A stretch of DNA of 64,000 bases from an uncultured Dorea sp. (GTDB lineage: Bacteria; Bacillota; Clostridia; Lachnospirales; Lachnospiraceae), in the NCBI GenBank assembly GCA_910585725.1, contig CAJUFA010000014.1, positions 1 to 64,000 of the forward strand, in the 5' to 3' direction. Below the pieces are notes generated by a model. The model ran no database searches. It had not been told where the DNA came from and was given only the letters and a program-made list of their open reading frames with translations. This document shows, piece after piece, positions 52,032-60,998 of the stretch. A program made the position numbers and the translations under genes. How positions within the stretch are numbered: position 1 is the stretch's first letter; every line of letters starts with the position of its first letter.

Positions 52032-52570
52032 CTCCTTTCAAAATGTTTGGCGATAATTCCGGTAAGCCCGGCAAGGATGATGACCAGCGCCGTTGGAATC
52101 GGAGTAAAGCAGGTCAGGACAAATGCGGTCAGGAAGACAACGGCTCCCAGTTTATCGACGATCCCCTTCTTTGCCATGGTAAAGACTGTATTCAGCATCA
52201 GGGCGCAGACCACGATACGTATTCCTGCCAGCGCATGGAGTACGACCGGCATATGGATGAAATTCTGCAGGATGGAGGCAACCAGACAGATGATAATAAG
52301 TGAGGGGGATATCATCCCCAGGGTTCCGGATACACTGCCAAGAAAGCCGGCTTGCTGATATCCTACATAAGTTGCGGTATTGACGGCGATAATTCCGGGA
52401 GTACACTGTCCGATGGCGTAGATATCCAGCAGTTCTTCTTCCGTACACCATTGATGCTTCTGAACGACTTCCCGCTGCAGCATTGGCAGCATAGCGAGTC
52501 CGCCGCCGAAGGTAAGTCCGCCGATTTTAAAAAAACTGACGTATAGATCGAGTATTTTTTTTGTCTTCAT
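52019..52570 (-). CDS. Chromate transporter family half-protein (first)
   Basis: A 183-residue CHR protein with five to six hydrophobic segments. FFKIGGLTFGGGLAMLPML and AIGQCTPGIIAVNTATYVGY correspond position by position to the motifs of its neighbour. The pair probably forms a heterodimer equivalent to long, fused ChrA proteins. The downstream half begins inside its last codons. Confidence 0.88.
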   Translation of the reverse strand: MKTKKILDLYVSFFKIGGLTFGGGLAMLPMLQREVVQKHQWCTEEELLDIYAIGQCTPGIIAVNTATYVGYQQAGFLGSVSGTLGMISPSLIIICLVASILQNFIHMPVVLHALAGIRIVVCALMLNTVFTMAKKGIVDKLGAVVFLTAFVLTCFTPIPTALVIILAGLTGIIAKHFERRCTT

Positions 52571-52602
52571 GATACATGCTGTCTCCTTTTTGTTTCTTTC
52601 TG

Positions 52603-53118
52603 TTATGATAAAAGCCGCGCCATGACCATGGCATATATTTCCTGATTTTTTTTGGTCCAGTTGTTCGCGATTATCTCGGCTTCCGCTTCGGTGGGAGCAG
52701 TCACAGTAAGGTCGATCAGGGGCATTCGCTGTTCAATGACCTGGCATCTTATGGAATATTCCATGTTTGGATTGCGGTAGTAATCGGATTTGACAGATAC
52801 TTCATTTTTTAATTCATACTTTTTCTTTTCCAGAAATGTATGAATATCCTTTCGGATAGCGGGAGAAATGTCATTCTTAAAATAATAGATGGTCTCGACC
52901 CCTTCTTCCGTGATATGGTAGAAAGTGCGGCTATGGGTGGATTCCTCTCTTATGAAGCCTGATTCCACCAATTCCGATATAGCCTGCTGAAGTTTGAAAT
53001 ATGTGGTATATCCTTCTTCCAATATAAATTCGGAGATCTGAGAATTGGTCAAAGGAAAATCTACTTTATTCAATATGTATAAAATGATTAATTTATATAA
53101 TTTAAATGTTGTATCCAT
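52603..53118 (-). CDS. DUF4364 family protein (winged-helix-like)
   Basis: A 171-residue protein. The N-terminal part (KLIILYILNKVDFPLTNSQISEFIL, then a second helix pair and FYHITEEGVETIYYF) looks like a PadR/MarR-type winged helix; the C-terminal part is beta-rich with DLTVTAPTEAEAE. It is the DUF4364 family of Clostridia, of unknown role, perhaps a regulator. The start at 53118 lies 5 bases after the radical SAM stop. Confidence 0.85.
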   Translation of the reverse strand: MDTTFKLYKLIILYILNKVDFPLTNSQISEFILEEGYTTYFKLQQAISELVESGFIREESTHSRTFYHITEEGVETIYYFKNDISPAIRKDIHTFLEKKKYELKNEVSVKSDYYRNPNMEYSIRCQVIEQRMPLIDLTVTAPTEAEAEIIANNWTKKNQEIYAMVMARLLS

Positions 53119-53125
53119 AGTAATA

Positions 53126-54049
53126 TCAGAATTCCTTTCCCTGCCAGATATCATGTGCTTTTAAATATGCCTGCATCCGGTTGAGCGTCTGGCGTTTATT
53201 AGAGGTCCACAGCGGCGCGATCAGTAACGATTTGGGACCGTCTCCGGTCAGGCGGTGAATTACGATGTCGGGCCGGAGGATGCAGAGGCACCTGCCGATT
53301 ATTTCAAAATATTCGTCCATATCGGGGAGAGCGAAGGGGCGCTGCCGATAATAGTCTGCCAGGTCGGTGCCCTTCAATATGTGCAGCAACTGTAATTTGA
53401 CGCCCTGGATATCTTGTGTATTCAGATATCTGACGGTAGCGAGCATATGTTCTGAATTCTCCCCCGGAAGCCCGAGAATCGTGTGAACGATTACCGGAAT
53501 ATGCGCCGCGCGAAGTCTGCGGACTGCCTGCTCAAATACAGGGAGTTCGTAACCCCGCCGGATAAAATCAGCGCTTTGCGGGTGTATGGTCTGCAGTCCT
53601 AATTCGATCCATACCGGCTTTTGCCGGTTCAGCTCGACCAGTAATTCGAGAATATCTTCACCGAGACAATCAGGTCTTGTGGCGATATCCAGAATCCGAA
53701 TATCCGGGTGGAGGACGGCTTCGGTAAAAATCTTCCGTAGATACGGAACAGGTGCGTAAGTGTTCGTATACGCCTGAAAATAAGCGATATACGAATTGCC
53801 GGAATATTTTAACGAAGCCTGGGACTTTCCCTGTTCAATCTGTTCCGTAATGGAAAGTGAACGGTCCGCGGCAAAATCACCGGATCCTCCAGCGCTGCAG
53901 AAGATACAGCCTCGATGTCCGAGAGCGCCGTCGCGGTTCGGACATGTCATTCCTCCGTCAAGAGAGATCTTATACATCTTTGTCTGATAAGTCTGACGCA
54001 GAAAATAATCCAGGGAATAGTATCGTTTTTCACCCCAATATACAGCCAT
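53126..54049 (-). CDS. TIGR01212-family radical SAM protein (YhcC type)
   Basis: A 307-residue radical SAM protein. The cluster-binding cysteines are in MTCPNRDGALGHRGCIFCSAGG, the spaced form typical of TIGR01212/Elp3-like proteins. IATRPDCLG, WIELGLQTIH and VHTILGLPGE follow. The reaction is not established. It is the first gene of a minus-strand run with DUF4364 and may be cotranscribed with it. Confidence 0.9.
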   Translation of the reverse strand: MAVYWGEKRYYSLDYFLRQTYQTKMYKISLDGGMTCPNRDGALGHRGCIFCSAGGSGDFAADRSLSITEQIEQGKSQASLKYSGNSYIAYFQAYTNTYAPVPYLRKIFTEAVLHPDIRILDIATRPDCLGEDILELLVELNRQKPVWIELGLQTIHPQSADFIRRGYELPVFEQAVRRLRAAHIPVIVHTILGLPGENSEHMLATVRYLNTQDIQGVKLQLLHILKGTDLADYYRQRPFALPDMDEYFEIIGRCLCILRPDIVIHRLTGDGPKSLLIAPLWTSNKRQTLNRMQAYLKAHDIWQGKEF

Positions 54050-54311
54050 ATTGTCTCCTCATAATTAAATTATTACACATTGACATCATATCATTCTTCT
54101 TTCATCAAATCAATAAAAAGGCTTTTAAATTTTGAACAGATGTAGTATAATATCTTCTGATAAATTCCAACTGGGTCAATTCAGGCCCCTCAAATCCCAG
54201 TGAATATATATTGAGCATTCGTATATATGGAAACAAGTAAAAATTAATAATCAGACAAGACGACGCACATGAAAGGTATTGACTATTAAAAAGAAAGGAC
54301 CATTTTGTAAA
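54050..54311 (+). promoter_or_regulatory. Promoter and leader of rho
   Basis: TATAAT at 54146-54151 (weak -35) starts a leader of about 150 bases. The leader can form a CTGGG/CCCAG hairpin near 54169-54199 with inner GGG/CCC pairs. Leaders of rho genes are often sites of autoregulation; here this is inference. Confidence 0.45.
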
Positions 54312-55649
54312 ATGAGAGAAAAGTATGAGTCATTGCCATTAGCTACGCTCAGGGATCTTGCAAAGGCAAGAGGGCTGAAAGGTATATCTACGATGAAGAA
54401 GGCAGAATTGGTGGAGCGTATGTTGGAGGAAGATGAGAAAGAAAAGCAGGCGGCCAAGGAAGCGGTAAAAGAGATGTCTGCGAATACCGGGGATAAAGAG
54501 ATCCACGACATAGACAGGCTGGACAGCGGAGTTACGGCATGCGGGATATTAGAGGTGCTTCCGGACGGTTATGGATTTATCCGAAGCGATAATTATCTGC
54601 CTGGAGAAAGCGACGTTTATGTATCGCCTTCACAGATTCGTAAGTTCAACCTTAAGACGGGAGATATTCTAGAAGGTCATACGCGGATTAAGACACAGCA
54701 GGAAAAGTTCAGCGCGTTATTATATTTGACGAAGATTAATTCCATAGACCCGATGAAGGCTATGCGAAGAACGAATTTTGAAGATATGACGCCGATTTTC
54801 CCCGACGAACGTCTGCGGATGGAGTGCGGAAAGACGAGTACGGCCATGAGGATCGTCGACTTGTTGTCGCCCATCGGAAAGGGGCAGCGAGGTATGATCG
54901 TATCGCCTCCGAAAGCAGGTAAGACAACCCTGTTAAAGCAGGTAGCGTTATCGATACGTAAGAATAATCCGGAGATACATCTTCTGATTCTCCTGATCGA
55001 CGAGAGACCGGAGGAAGTGACGGATATTAAGGAAACCATAGAAGGAGAGAATGTGGAGGTTATTTATTCTACATTCGATGAATTGCCGGAGCATCATAAG
55101 CGTGTGTCCGAGATGGTCATTGAACGTGCGAAGCGTCTGGTAGAACATAAAAAAGACGTCATGATCCTGTTAGACAGTATCACACGTCTGGCAAGAGCTT
55201 ATAACTTAACCGTTCCGCCTTCAGGAAGAACGCTGTCAGGAGGTCTTGATCCGGCGGCGCTGCATATGCCAAAGAGATTCTTCGGCGCGGCGAGAAATAT
55301 GCGGGGCGGCGGAAGTCTTACGATTCTGGCAACTGCGCTGGTAAATACGGGAAGTAAGATGGACGATGTAATCTATGAAGAGTTCAAGGGAACCGGTAAT
55401 ATGGAACTGGTATTAGACCGGAAATTATCCGAGAAGAGAGTATTTCCGGCTATCGATATTCCGCAGTCCGGAACCAGAAGAGAAGATCTTCTCTTATCCA
55501 GGGAGGAGCAGGAGGCCGTCGATTCAATGCGCCGCGCTCTGAACGGTATGCGGGCGGATGAAGCCGTAGAGAATATTTTGAATATGTTCAGCAGGACCCG
55601 CAACAATATTGAATTGATCCAAATGGTAAAAAAGACAAAAATCATCTAG
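54312..55649 (+). CDS. rho: Transcription termination factor Rho
   Basis: A hexameric RNA helicase of 445 residues. The N-terminal Rho-N domain starts [19 protein letters not shown]. The RNA-binding cold-shock domain holds [21 protein letters not shown] near residue 80. The ATPase core has Walker [11 protein letters not shown] near residue 196 and [16 protein letters not shown], plus [11 protein letters not shown]. The ATG at 54312 is preferred; a TTG at 54279 is in frame. There is no long insertion between domains as in some anaerobes. rpmE follows after its own promoter. Confidence 0.96.
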   Translation: MREKYESLPLATLRDLAKARGLKGISTMKKAELVERMLEEDEKEKQAAKEAVKEMSANTGDKEIHDIDRLDSGVTACGILEVLPDGYGFIRSDNYLPGESDVYVSPSQIRKFNLKTGDILEGHTRIKTQQEKFSALLYLTKINSIDPMKAMRRTNFEDMTPIFPDERLRMECGKTSTAMRIVDLLSPIGKGQRGMIVSPPKAGKTTLLKQVALSIRKNNPEIHLLILLIDERPEEVTDIKETIEGENVEVIYSTFDELPEHHKRVSEMVIERAKRLVEHKKDVMILLDSITRLARAYNLTVPPSGRTLSGGLDPAALHMPKRFFGAARNMRGGGSLTILATALVNTGSKMDDVIYEEFKGTGNMELVLDRKLSEKRVFPAIDIPQSGTRREDLLLSREEQEAVDSMRRALNGMRADEAVENILNMFSRTRNNIELIQMVKKTKII

Positions 55650-55675
55650 ACAATATCATGCTTTTGTGGTACAAT
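55647..55675 (+). promoter_or_regulatory. Promoter of rpmE
   Basis: TAGACA, a 17-base spacer and TACAAT. The -35 overlaps the rho stop codon. Confidence 0.6.
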
Positions 55676-55745
55676 AACAACGCTGTTTAGAAAACGGATA
55701 TTGACTGCACGTAGCATGTGACGAAATAAAGAAGAGGTGAAAATC

Positions 55746-55949
55746 ATGAAAGAAGGAATACATCCGGCATATCATCAGGCAACTGTAACTTGTAACTGTG
55801 GCAATACCTTTGTAACAGGTTCTACAAAAGAAGATATTCATGTGGAGATCTGTTCCAAGTGCCATCCTTTCTATACCGGACAGCAGAAAGCTGCTCAGGC
55901 TCGCGGCCGTGTTGATAAGTTCAATAAGAAATACGGAATGGGTAAATAG
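55746..55949 (+). CDS. rpmE: Ribosomal protein bL31, zinc-binding form
   Basis: A 67-residue ribosomal protein. CNCGNTF and [10 protein letters not shown] give the four-Cys zinc site of the C+ form of bL31. SD GAGGTGA is upstream of the ATG at 55746; an in-frame ATG three codons earlier is less well placed. The rho-rpmE-DUF1385-prmC-prfA order is common in Firmicutes. Confidence 0.96.
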   Translation: MKEGIHPAYHQATVTCNCGNTFVTGSTKEDIHVEICSKCHPFYTGQQKAAQARGRVDKFNKKYGMGK

Positions 55950-56054
55950 AGTATACAAGTATCGGGTTGAGGTTGCATAATCTCAACCCTTTTCTGTCGT
56001 AGACAAGTAGAGACGTGTATAAGATTGCAGATATAAGGAGAGAAGGGAAGGTAT

Positions 56055-56990
56055 ATGAAATCATCGAACATAGGCGGTCAGGCAGTGTTAGAAGGGATTA
56101 TGATGAAACATAAAGACGAATATGCTGTCGCAGTACGTAAGCCGGACGGTGAGATCATCGTACAGAAAGAGACGTATAAGAGTATCGTCCACAAGTGGAA
56201 GAAGCTGACAGAGATTCCATTTGTCAGGGGTGTTTTTAATTTTATAGATTCTATGGTATTGGGAATGAAGACTTTGACGTATTCGGCCAGCTTCTTTGAG
56301 GAAGAGGAAGAAATGGAGATGACGGAAAAGGAGGCGGCGAAGCAGGAGAAGAAAGAAAATCTGCTGATGGGAGCGACGGTTGTATTCTCTCTGGTGATGG
56401 CGGTAGCGATCTTCATGGTTCTTCCGTATTTTCTGTCTTCACTGTTGGAGCGGTATATTTCGTCTTACAGTATACGGACGGTGATCGAGGGATTCGTACG
56501 GATCGGTATCTTTATCTTGTATGTATTGTTGATCTCGAGGCTGGATGATATCCAGAGAACTTTTATGTATCACGGCGCGGAACACAAGTGTATCAACTGT
56601 ATTGAGCATGGACTTCCGCTGACGGTGGAGAATGTAAGGGGCAGTTCCAGGCAGCACAAGAGATGCGGAACCAGTTTCCTGTTCCTGGTCCTTGCGATCA
56701 GTATCATTATGCTGATTTTGGTAAGGGCCGAGACTCCGTTCATGAGGATTGTAATCCGGATTGTGCTGCTTCCTGTGATCGCAGGGATTTCTTATGAGTT
56801 CCTGAAGCTGGCAGGGCGAAGTGAGAATCCGGTTGTTAACTTTTTCAGCAAGCCGGGGCTTGCGATTCAGAAACTGACGACGAAAGAGCCGGATGACAGC
56901 ATGATTGAGGTGGCGATCCAGGCTGTTGAGGCGGTATTTGATTGGAGAGCGTATGAAGCAGAGAACTTTCACACTGCGGCAGATCATTGA
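56055..56990 (+). CDS. DUF1385 membrane protein (YqhQ type)
   Basis: A 311-residue membrane protein. SNIGGQAVLEGIMMKHKDEYAVAVR is the family's N-terminal signature (seen as GGQAVLEGIMM). Three to five hydrophobic segments follow, with FMYHGAEHKCINCIEHG and RCGTSFL, where conserved His/Cys may bind metal. The function is unknown. The prmC gene begins inside its last codons. Confidence 0.92.
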   Translation: MKSSNIGGQAVLEGIMMKHKDEYAVAVRKPDGEIIVQKETYKSIVHKWKKLTEIPFVRGVFNFIDSMVLGMKTLTYSASFFEEEEEMEMTEKEAAKQEKKENLLMGATVVFSLVMAVAIFMVLPYFLSSLLERYISSYSIRTVIEGFVRIGIFILYVLLISRLDDIQRTFMYHGAEHKCINCIEHGLPLTVENVRGSSRQHKRCGTSFLFLVLAISIIMLILVRAETPFMRIVIRIVLLPVIAGISYEFLKLAGRSENPVVNFFSKPGLAIQKLTTKEPDDSMIEVAIQAVEAVFDWRAYEAENFHTAADH

Positions 56991-57849
56991 AGAAGGAACG
57001 GAGCTGTTAAAAGCAGCGGGGATTGAGGAAGCTGCGCAGGACGCATGGTATCTGCTGGAGTATGCCGCCGGTATCAGCCGGGCCGTATATTATGGCGACC
57101 CGGACCGGATCATGGATGTACGGCAGGCAAAGCAGTTTCTGGAATATATAGAGACTCGCGGGAAGCGGATTCCTCTGCAGCATATTACGGGTGAACAGGA
57201 ATTCATGGGGTATCCCTTCTATGTAAATGAGCACGTGCTGATCCCGCGCCAGGATACAGAAACCCTGGTGGAAGAAGCGCTGAAAGTGATGCGAGCCGGG
57301 GGAAGGAGGATAAAGGTTCTGGATATGTGCACAGGATCGGGATGTATTCTCCTTAGTATCTTAAAGATGTATCCGCCGGCGGAAGGTACAGGATGCGACG
57401 TCTCGCGAGAGGCGCTTTGTGTTGCGAAGAAGAACGCAAGACGGCTGGGGGTGGATGCAGGATGGGTACTTTCTGATTTGTTTGATCAATGGGATGCGCC
57501 GGCCGGGTATGAAGAGGCGGAACAGGTGTTAGATGAGAGATACGGTATGATTATCTCCAATCCCCCGTATATACGGACTGCCGAGATTCAAAAACTTCAG
57601 GAAGAGGTACGCGTCCATGATCCCCGGATTGCACTGGACGGCGGAGAGGACGGGCTTTACTTTTACCGGAGAATTATAGAGGGAAGTATTCTTCATATAG
57701 AGGACGGAGGATATCTGTTATTCGAGATTGGATATGATCAGGGAGAAGACGTGGCAGAGCTGATGCAGAGCCATGGATATGGCGATATCATGATAAAAAA
57801 AGATCTGCCGGGTCTTGACCGTGTGGTTATGGGCAGATACAATATGTGA
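56953..57849 (+). CDS. prmC: Peptide chain release factor N5-glutamine methyltransferase
   Basis: A 298-residue methyltransferase that modifies the Gln of the GGQ motif in release factors. The helical N-terminus ends near residue 75, RIPLQHITGEQEFMGYPF precedes the catalytic domain, motif I is VLDMCTGSGCILLSI and the NPPY motif is seen in IISNPPYIRTAEI. It overlaps the DUF1385 gene by 38 bases, and its substrate RF1 is encoded next. Confidence 0.95.
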   Translation: MKQRTFTLRQIIEEGTELLKAAGIEEAAQDAWYLLEYAAGISRAVYYGDPDRIMDVRQAKQFLEYIETRGKRIPLQHITGEQEFMGYPFYVNEHVLIPRQDTETLVEEALKVMRAGGRRIKVLDMCTGSGCILLSILKMYPPAEGTGCDVSREALCVAKKNARRLGVDAGWVLSDLFDQWDAPAGYEEAEQVLDERYGMIISNPPYIRTAEIQKLQEEVRVHDPRIALDGGEDGLYFYRRIIEGSILHIEDGGYLLFEIGYDQGEDVAELMQSHGYGDIMIKKDLPGLDRVVMGRYNM

Positions 57850-57916
57850 ATGTGATATAGAGTAAGAGATATAGATAAGAAACGCAGTATATAAGATAAT
57901 TCTAGGAGGATGAACA

Positions 57917-58990
57917 ATGTTTGACAGATTAGAAGATCTGCTGATTCGGATGGAGGAGATATTGAGCGAGCTGCAGGAACCGGATGTGGCGAACGATCAG
58001 GCAAGGTTCCGGAAACTTATGAAAGAGCAGAACGACCTGTCCCCCATCGTGGAGGCATATAAGGAGTATAAGGAGTGCAGGCAGACGATTGAGGACAGTC
58101 TTCAGATGTTAGAGGAAGAATCGGACGAGGAGATGCGGGAGCTTGCGAAGGAGGAATTGAACGACTCCAAGGCAAGGACGGAAGAATTAGAGAAGGAACT
58201 TAAGATCCTTCTGCTTCCGAAGGATCCTAACGACGATAAGAATGTTATCGTGGAGATTCGTGCGGGAGCAGGCGGGGACGAGGCGGCATTATTTGCCGCG
58301 GAGATCTATCGCATGTATCTGCATTATGCGGAGAGCAGGCGATGGAAGGTAGAGTTGGTAGAGTGCGAAGAGATCGGCATCGGCGGTATGAAGAACGTCA
58401 CTTTCATGATTAACGGAAGCGGAGCGTATTCCGTGATGAAGTATGAATCCGGCGTACATCGCGTACAGCGTGTGCCTGAGACAGAATCCGGAGGACGTAT
58501 CCATACATCGACGATAACGGTGGCTGTGATTCCGGAGGCAGAGGAAGTAGATGTCCAGATTGATGAGAAGGATATAAGGATAGATGTCATGAGGGCCTCC
58601 GGAAACGGCGGTCAGTGCGTAAATACCACGGATTCCGCAGTACGTCTGACTCACTATCCGACGGGAATCGTAATCTACAGCCAGACAGAGAAGTCACAGC
58701 TTCAGAATAAGGAAAAGGCGTTTGCGCTGCTGCGGGCGAAGCTGTATGATATCGAGTGCCAGAAGCAGCATGACGCTGAAGCCGAGGCAAGAAAGAGCCA
58801 GATCGGGACGGGAGACCGTTCTGAGAAGATCCGTACTTATAATTTTCCTCAGGGCCGCGTGACGGACCATCGAATCGGTCTGACGCTTTATAAATTGGAT
58901 AAGATCATGAACGGGGATATCCAGGAGATTATTGACGCATGTATCGCGGCGGATCAAAGCGCGAAACTTGCGAACATGAATGAGGATTAA
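57917..58990 (+). CDS. prfA: Peptide chain release factor 1
   Basis: A 357-residue RF1 that reads UAA and UAG. The catalytic loop reads [16 protein letters not shown], so the GGQ is intact although the usual GAGGQHVN is altered at two places, a variant also known in clostridial RF1. [20 protein letters not shown] and the C-terminal [11 protein letters not shown] are typical. It follows prmC by 67 bases and GGAGG precedes the ATG. A strong terminator follows. Confidence 0.96.
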   Translation: MFDRLEDLLIRMEEILSELQEPDVANDQARFRKLMKEQNDLSPIVEAYKEYKECRQTIEDSLQMLEEESDEEMRELAKEELNDSKARTEELEKELKILLLPKDPNDDKNVIVEIRAGAGGDEAALFAAEIYRMYLHYAESRRWKVELVECEEIGIGGMKNVTFMINGSGAYSVMKYESGVHRVQRVPETESGGRIHTSTITVAVIPEAEEVDVQIDEKDIRIDVMRASGNGGQCVNTTDSAVRLTHYPTGIVIYSQTEKSQLQNKEKAFALLRAKLYDIECQKQHDAEAEARKSQIGTGDRSEKIRTYNFPQGRVTDHRIGLTLYKLDKIMNGDIQEIIDACIAADQSAKLANMNED

Positions 58991-59046
58991 GAGGAAAGAA
59001 CGGCGCGCTAATCTGCCGGCGGCGAATCGGAGCAGGCGCTGACGGC

Positions 59047-59104
59047 AATGCCGGAAATCAGTCTACCGTGAGTATTCAGGTAGACTTGATTTCCGGCATT
59101 TTTA
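59047..59104. terminator. Long terminator between prfA and paaK
   Basis: A stem of about 21 bp with one bulge (AATGCCGGAAATCA-GTCTACC and complement) ends in five T. It separates convergent genes. Confidence 0.85.
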
Positions 59105-59135
59105 TTACTCATTTATTACTCATTTTTATTACTCA
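59101..59135 (-). repeat. Tandem duplication across the paaK stop codon
   Basis: TTTATTACTCA occurs three times; on the minus strand the unit GAGTAATAAA contains the terminal Glu codon and TAA of paaK. Confidence 0.8.
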
Positions 59136-60364
59136 TATCTTTCATCAATCACTCGTCGGGATTTCTTCTCACTCCGGGGAAGGAGACCTAATTCTACCAC
59201 CTTGACAAGCGGTGTGAATCCGATACGGCTCTTGACCGTGCCTGCGATACGTTTTGCCAGGTCAAGGAAGTCCACGCGTCCGTTAGTCTCGACATAAAGA
59301 CGCATCGTATCCCTTCCGTCCAGATGAGAAATGCGGATCTGATATTCGCTGGAAACCTCCGGGAACTCCCTGAGGATTTCTTCGATCTGGCTAGGGAATA
59401 CATTGACGCCCTTTATCTTCATCATATCGTCGGTTCTGCCCATAATGACGTCAAGACGGGGGAACCTGTTTCCGCAAGGGCAGGCGCCCGGGATAATACG
59501 GGACAGATCGTGGGTCCGGTAACGGATCAGAGGCGCCCCTTCTTTGACAAGCGTTGTGATCACGATCTCGCCAAGTTCACCGTCGGGTACGGGTTTTAGT
59601 GTGACAGGGTCTACGATCTCAATATAGAGATAGTCGTCCCAATAATGCATACCAGTCTCATAACTGCAGTTGATGCCGATTCCGGGACCATAGACTTCGG
59701 TAAGTCCGTAGATATCGTAGAGTTCGATTCCCAGTTCATTCCGGATTCTCTGACGCATCTTCTCTCCCCAGCGTTCGGAACCGATCACGCCTTTCTTCAG
59801 GCAAATCTTATCTTTAATCCCGCGTTTTTCAATCTCTTCTGCTAGGAGCAGGGCATAAGAAGAAGTCGCGCAGATTACGGTGCTCTTCATATCCGTCATC
59901 ATCTGTAATTGTTTCTCTGTGTTTCCCGGACCCATGGGGATTACCATGGCGCCAAGTTTCTCGGCGCCGGCCTGAAAACCGATACCCGCAGTCCAGAGTC
60001 CATAACCCGGAGTGATCTGGATGCGGTCCAGATTGGTGATGCCCGCCGTCTCGTAACAGCGGGCGAACATAATCGCCCAGTCCTCTACATCCTTCGCCGT
60101 ATAGGGGATGATCACCGGTAGTCCGGTGGTGCCGGAGGAAGAGTGGATTCTTACGATATCTTCTTCCGGAGCGGTCATAAGACCAAGGGGATAAGCTTCT
60201 CTTAAGTCGTTCTTTTCGGAAAAGGGAAGTTTCTCAAAATCCTCCGGGGAGGAGACGCTTAGGATACCCGTGTCTTTCAGCTTCTTGCCGTAGAAGCTTC
60301 CGGCTTTTATGAGAGCCTTTATCTGCTTGTTTACCTGGCTGATCTGTAATTCTGATATCTGCAT
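59129..60364 (-). CDS. paaK: Phenylacetate-CoA ligase
   Basis: A 411-residue acyl-adenylate enzyme. The AMP-binding loop is HSSSGTTGLPVI near residue 93, later IYGLTEVYGPG and RYRTHDLSRI, and the C-terminal domain ends with KSRRVIDERYE. It activates aryl acetates with CoA and ATP, and in the reverse direction yields ATP from acyl-CoA. Genes for IorB and IorA lie immediately upstream, so the pathway from aromatic 2-oxo acids through aryl-acetyl-CoA to aryl acetate is indicated. Confidence 0.92.
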   Translation of the reverse strand: MQISELQISQVNKQIKALIKAGSFYGKKLKDTGILSVSSPEDFEKLPFSEKNDLREAYPLGLMTAPEEDIVRIHSSSGTTGLPVIIPYTAKDVEDWAIMFARCYETAGITNLDRIQITPGYGLWTAGIGFQAGAEKLGAMVIPMGPGNTEKQLQMMTDMKSTVICATSSYALLLAEEIEKRGIKDKICLKKGVIGSERWGEKMRQRIRNELGIELYDIYGLTEVYGPGIGINCSYETGMHYWDDYLYIEIVDPVTLKPVPDGELGEIVITTLVKEGAPLIRYRTHDLSRIIPGACPCGNRFPRLDVIMGRTDDMMKIKGVNVFPSQIEEILREFPEVSSEYQIRISHLDGRDTMRLYVETNGRVDFLDLAKRIAGTVKSRIGFTPLVKVVELGLLPRSEKKSRRVIDERYE

Positions 60365-60380
60365 GATGTTATGATGTCCT

Positions 60381-60425
60381 TTCTTAAATAGAGCGTTCCT
60401 TAATAGAGCGTTCTTAAATAGAGTG
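60381..60425 (-). repeat. Three 15-base tandem repeats across the iorB stop codon
   Basis: Units start at 60381, 60396 and 60411 (consensus TTCTTAAATAGAGCG on the plus strand). The last holds the iorB stop codon, so the last five codons and their stop have been copied into the iorB-paaK gap. Confidence 0.88.
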
Positions 60426-60998
60426 TTCTTTCATATAGGAAAGCGCCCGGAAATTAAGTTCATGAAACTTCTCCGGAACACGTTCGCGGATGGCTGTTTT
60501 CAGGTCCTCCTCGTCAAGTCCGAGAGCGCCGCTTTGGACTGCGGCGCCGAGAAGCAGGAGGTTAAGAACTCTGGCGGAACCGATCTCCCGGCACGCCTGT
60601 TCCGCGTCTACTACGAGGAGTTTATGGGTATGCGCCTTAAGATAGGCGATCATCTCGCCGCCGTCGTAAGGGGTGTCGGAAAGTGTCGCCGTGACAGGCA
60701 TGATAGTACGCCGGCTTACGATGACCTGGCCGTCTACTTTGAGATAAGGAAGCATGCGGACCGTCTCCCCCGGTTCAAAACCGATGATGATGTCGGCGGA
60801 GCCTTTAGCGATCATCGGCGTGTACAATCCATCTCCCATACGGATGTGGCTGAATACGCTGCCGCCTCGCTGCGCCATGCCGATGGTCTCGGCGCTCATG
60901 ACGGGAATATCCTTTTTCATAGCGGCGGAAGCGATTAATTTGGATGCAAGGACGGTTCCCTGACCGCCCACTCCGCACAATACTATGTTCTTATTCAT
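60414..60998 (-). CDS. iorB: Indolepyruvate:ferredoxin oxidoreductase, beta subunit
   Basis: A 194-residue gamma-domain-type subunit. NIVLCGVGGQGTVLASKLIA near the N-terminus and MAQRGGSVFSHIRMG are family signatures. With IorA it oxidatively decarboxylates aryl pyruvates to aryl-acetyl-CoA and reduces ferredoxin. The ATG at 60998 follows AGGAGG and lies 8 bases inside iorA. Three 15-base repeats mark its end. Confidence 0.94.
   Translation of the reverse strand: MNKNIVLCGVGGQGTVLASKLIASAAMKKDIPVMSAETIGMAQRGGSVFSHIRMGDGLYTPMIAKGSADIIIGFEPGETVRMLPYLKVDGQVIVSRRTIMPVTATLSDTPYDGGEMIAYLKAHTHKLLVVDAEQACREIGSARVLNLLLLGAAVQSGALGLDEEDLKTAIRERVPEKFHELNFRALSYMKEHSI

Noticed and set aside
51468..52570. 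Frameshifted single chrA gene
   Set aside because: Each half has its own start, SD and full CHR motifs; paired short CHR proteins are a known arrangement.
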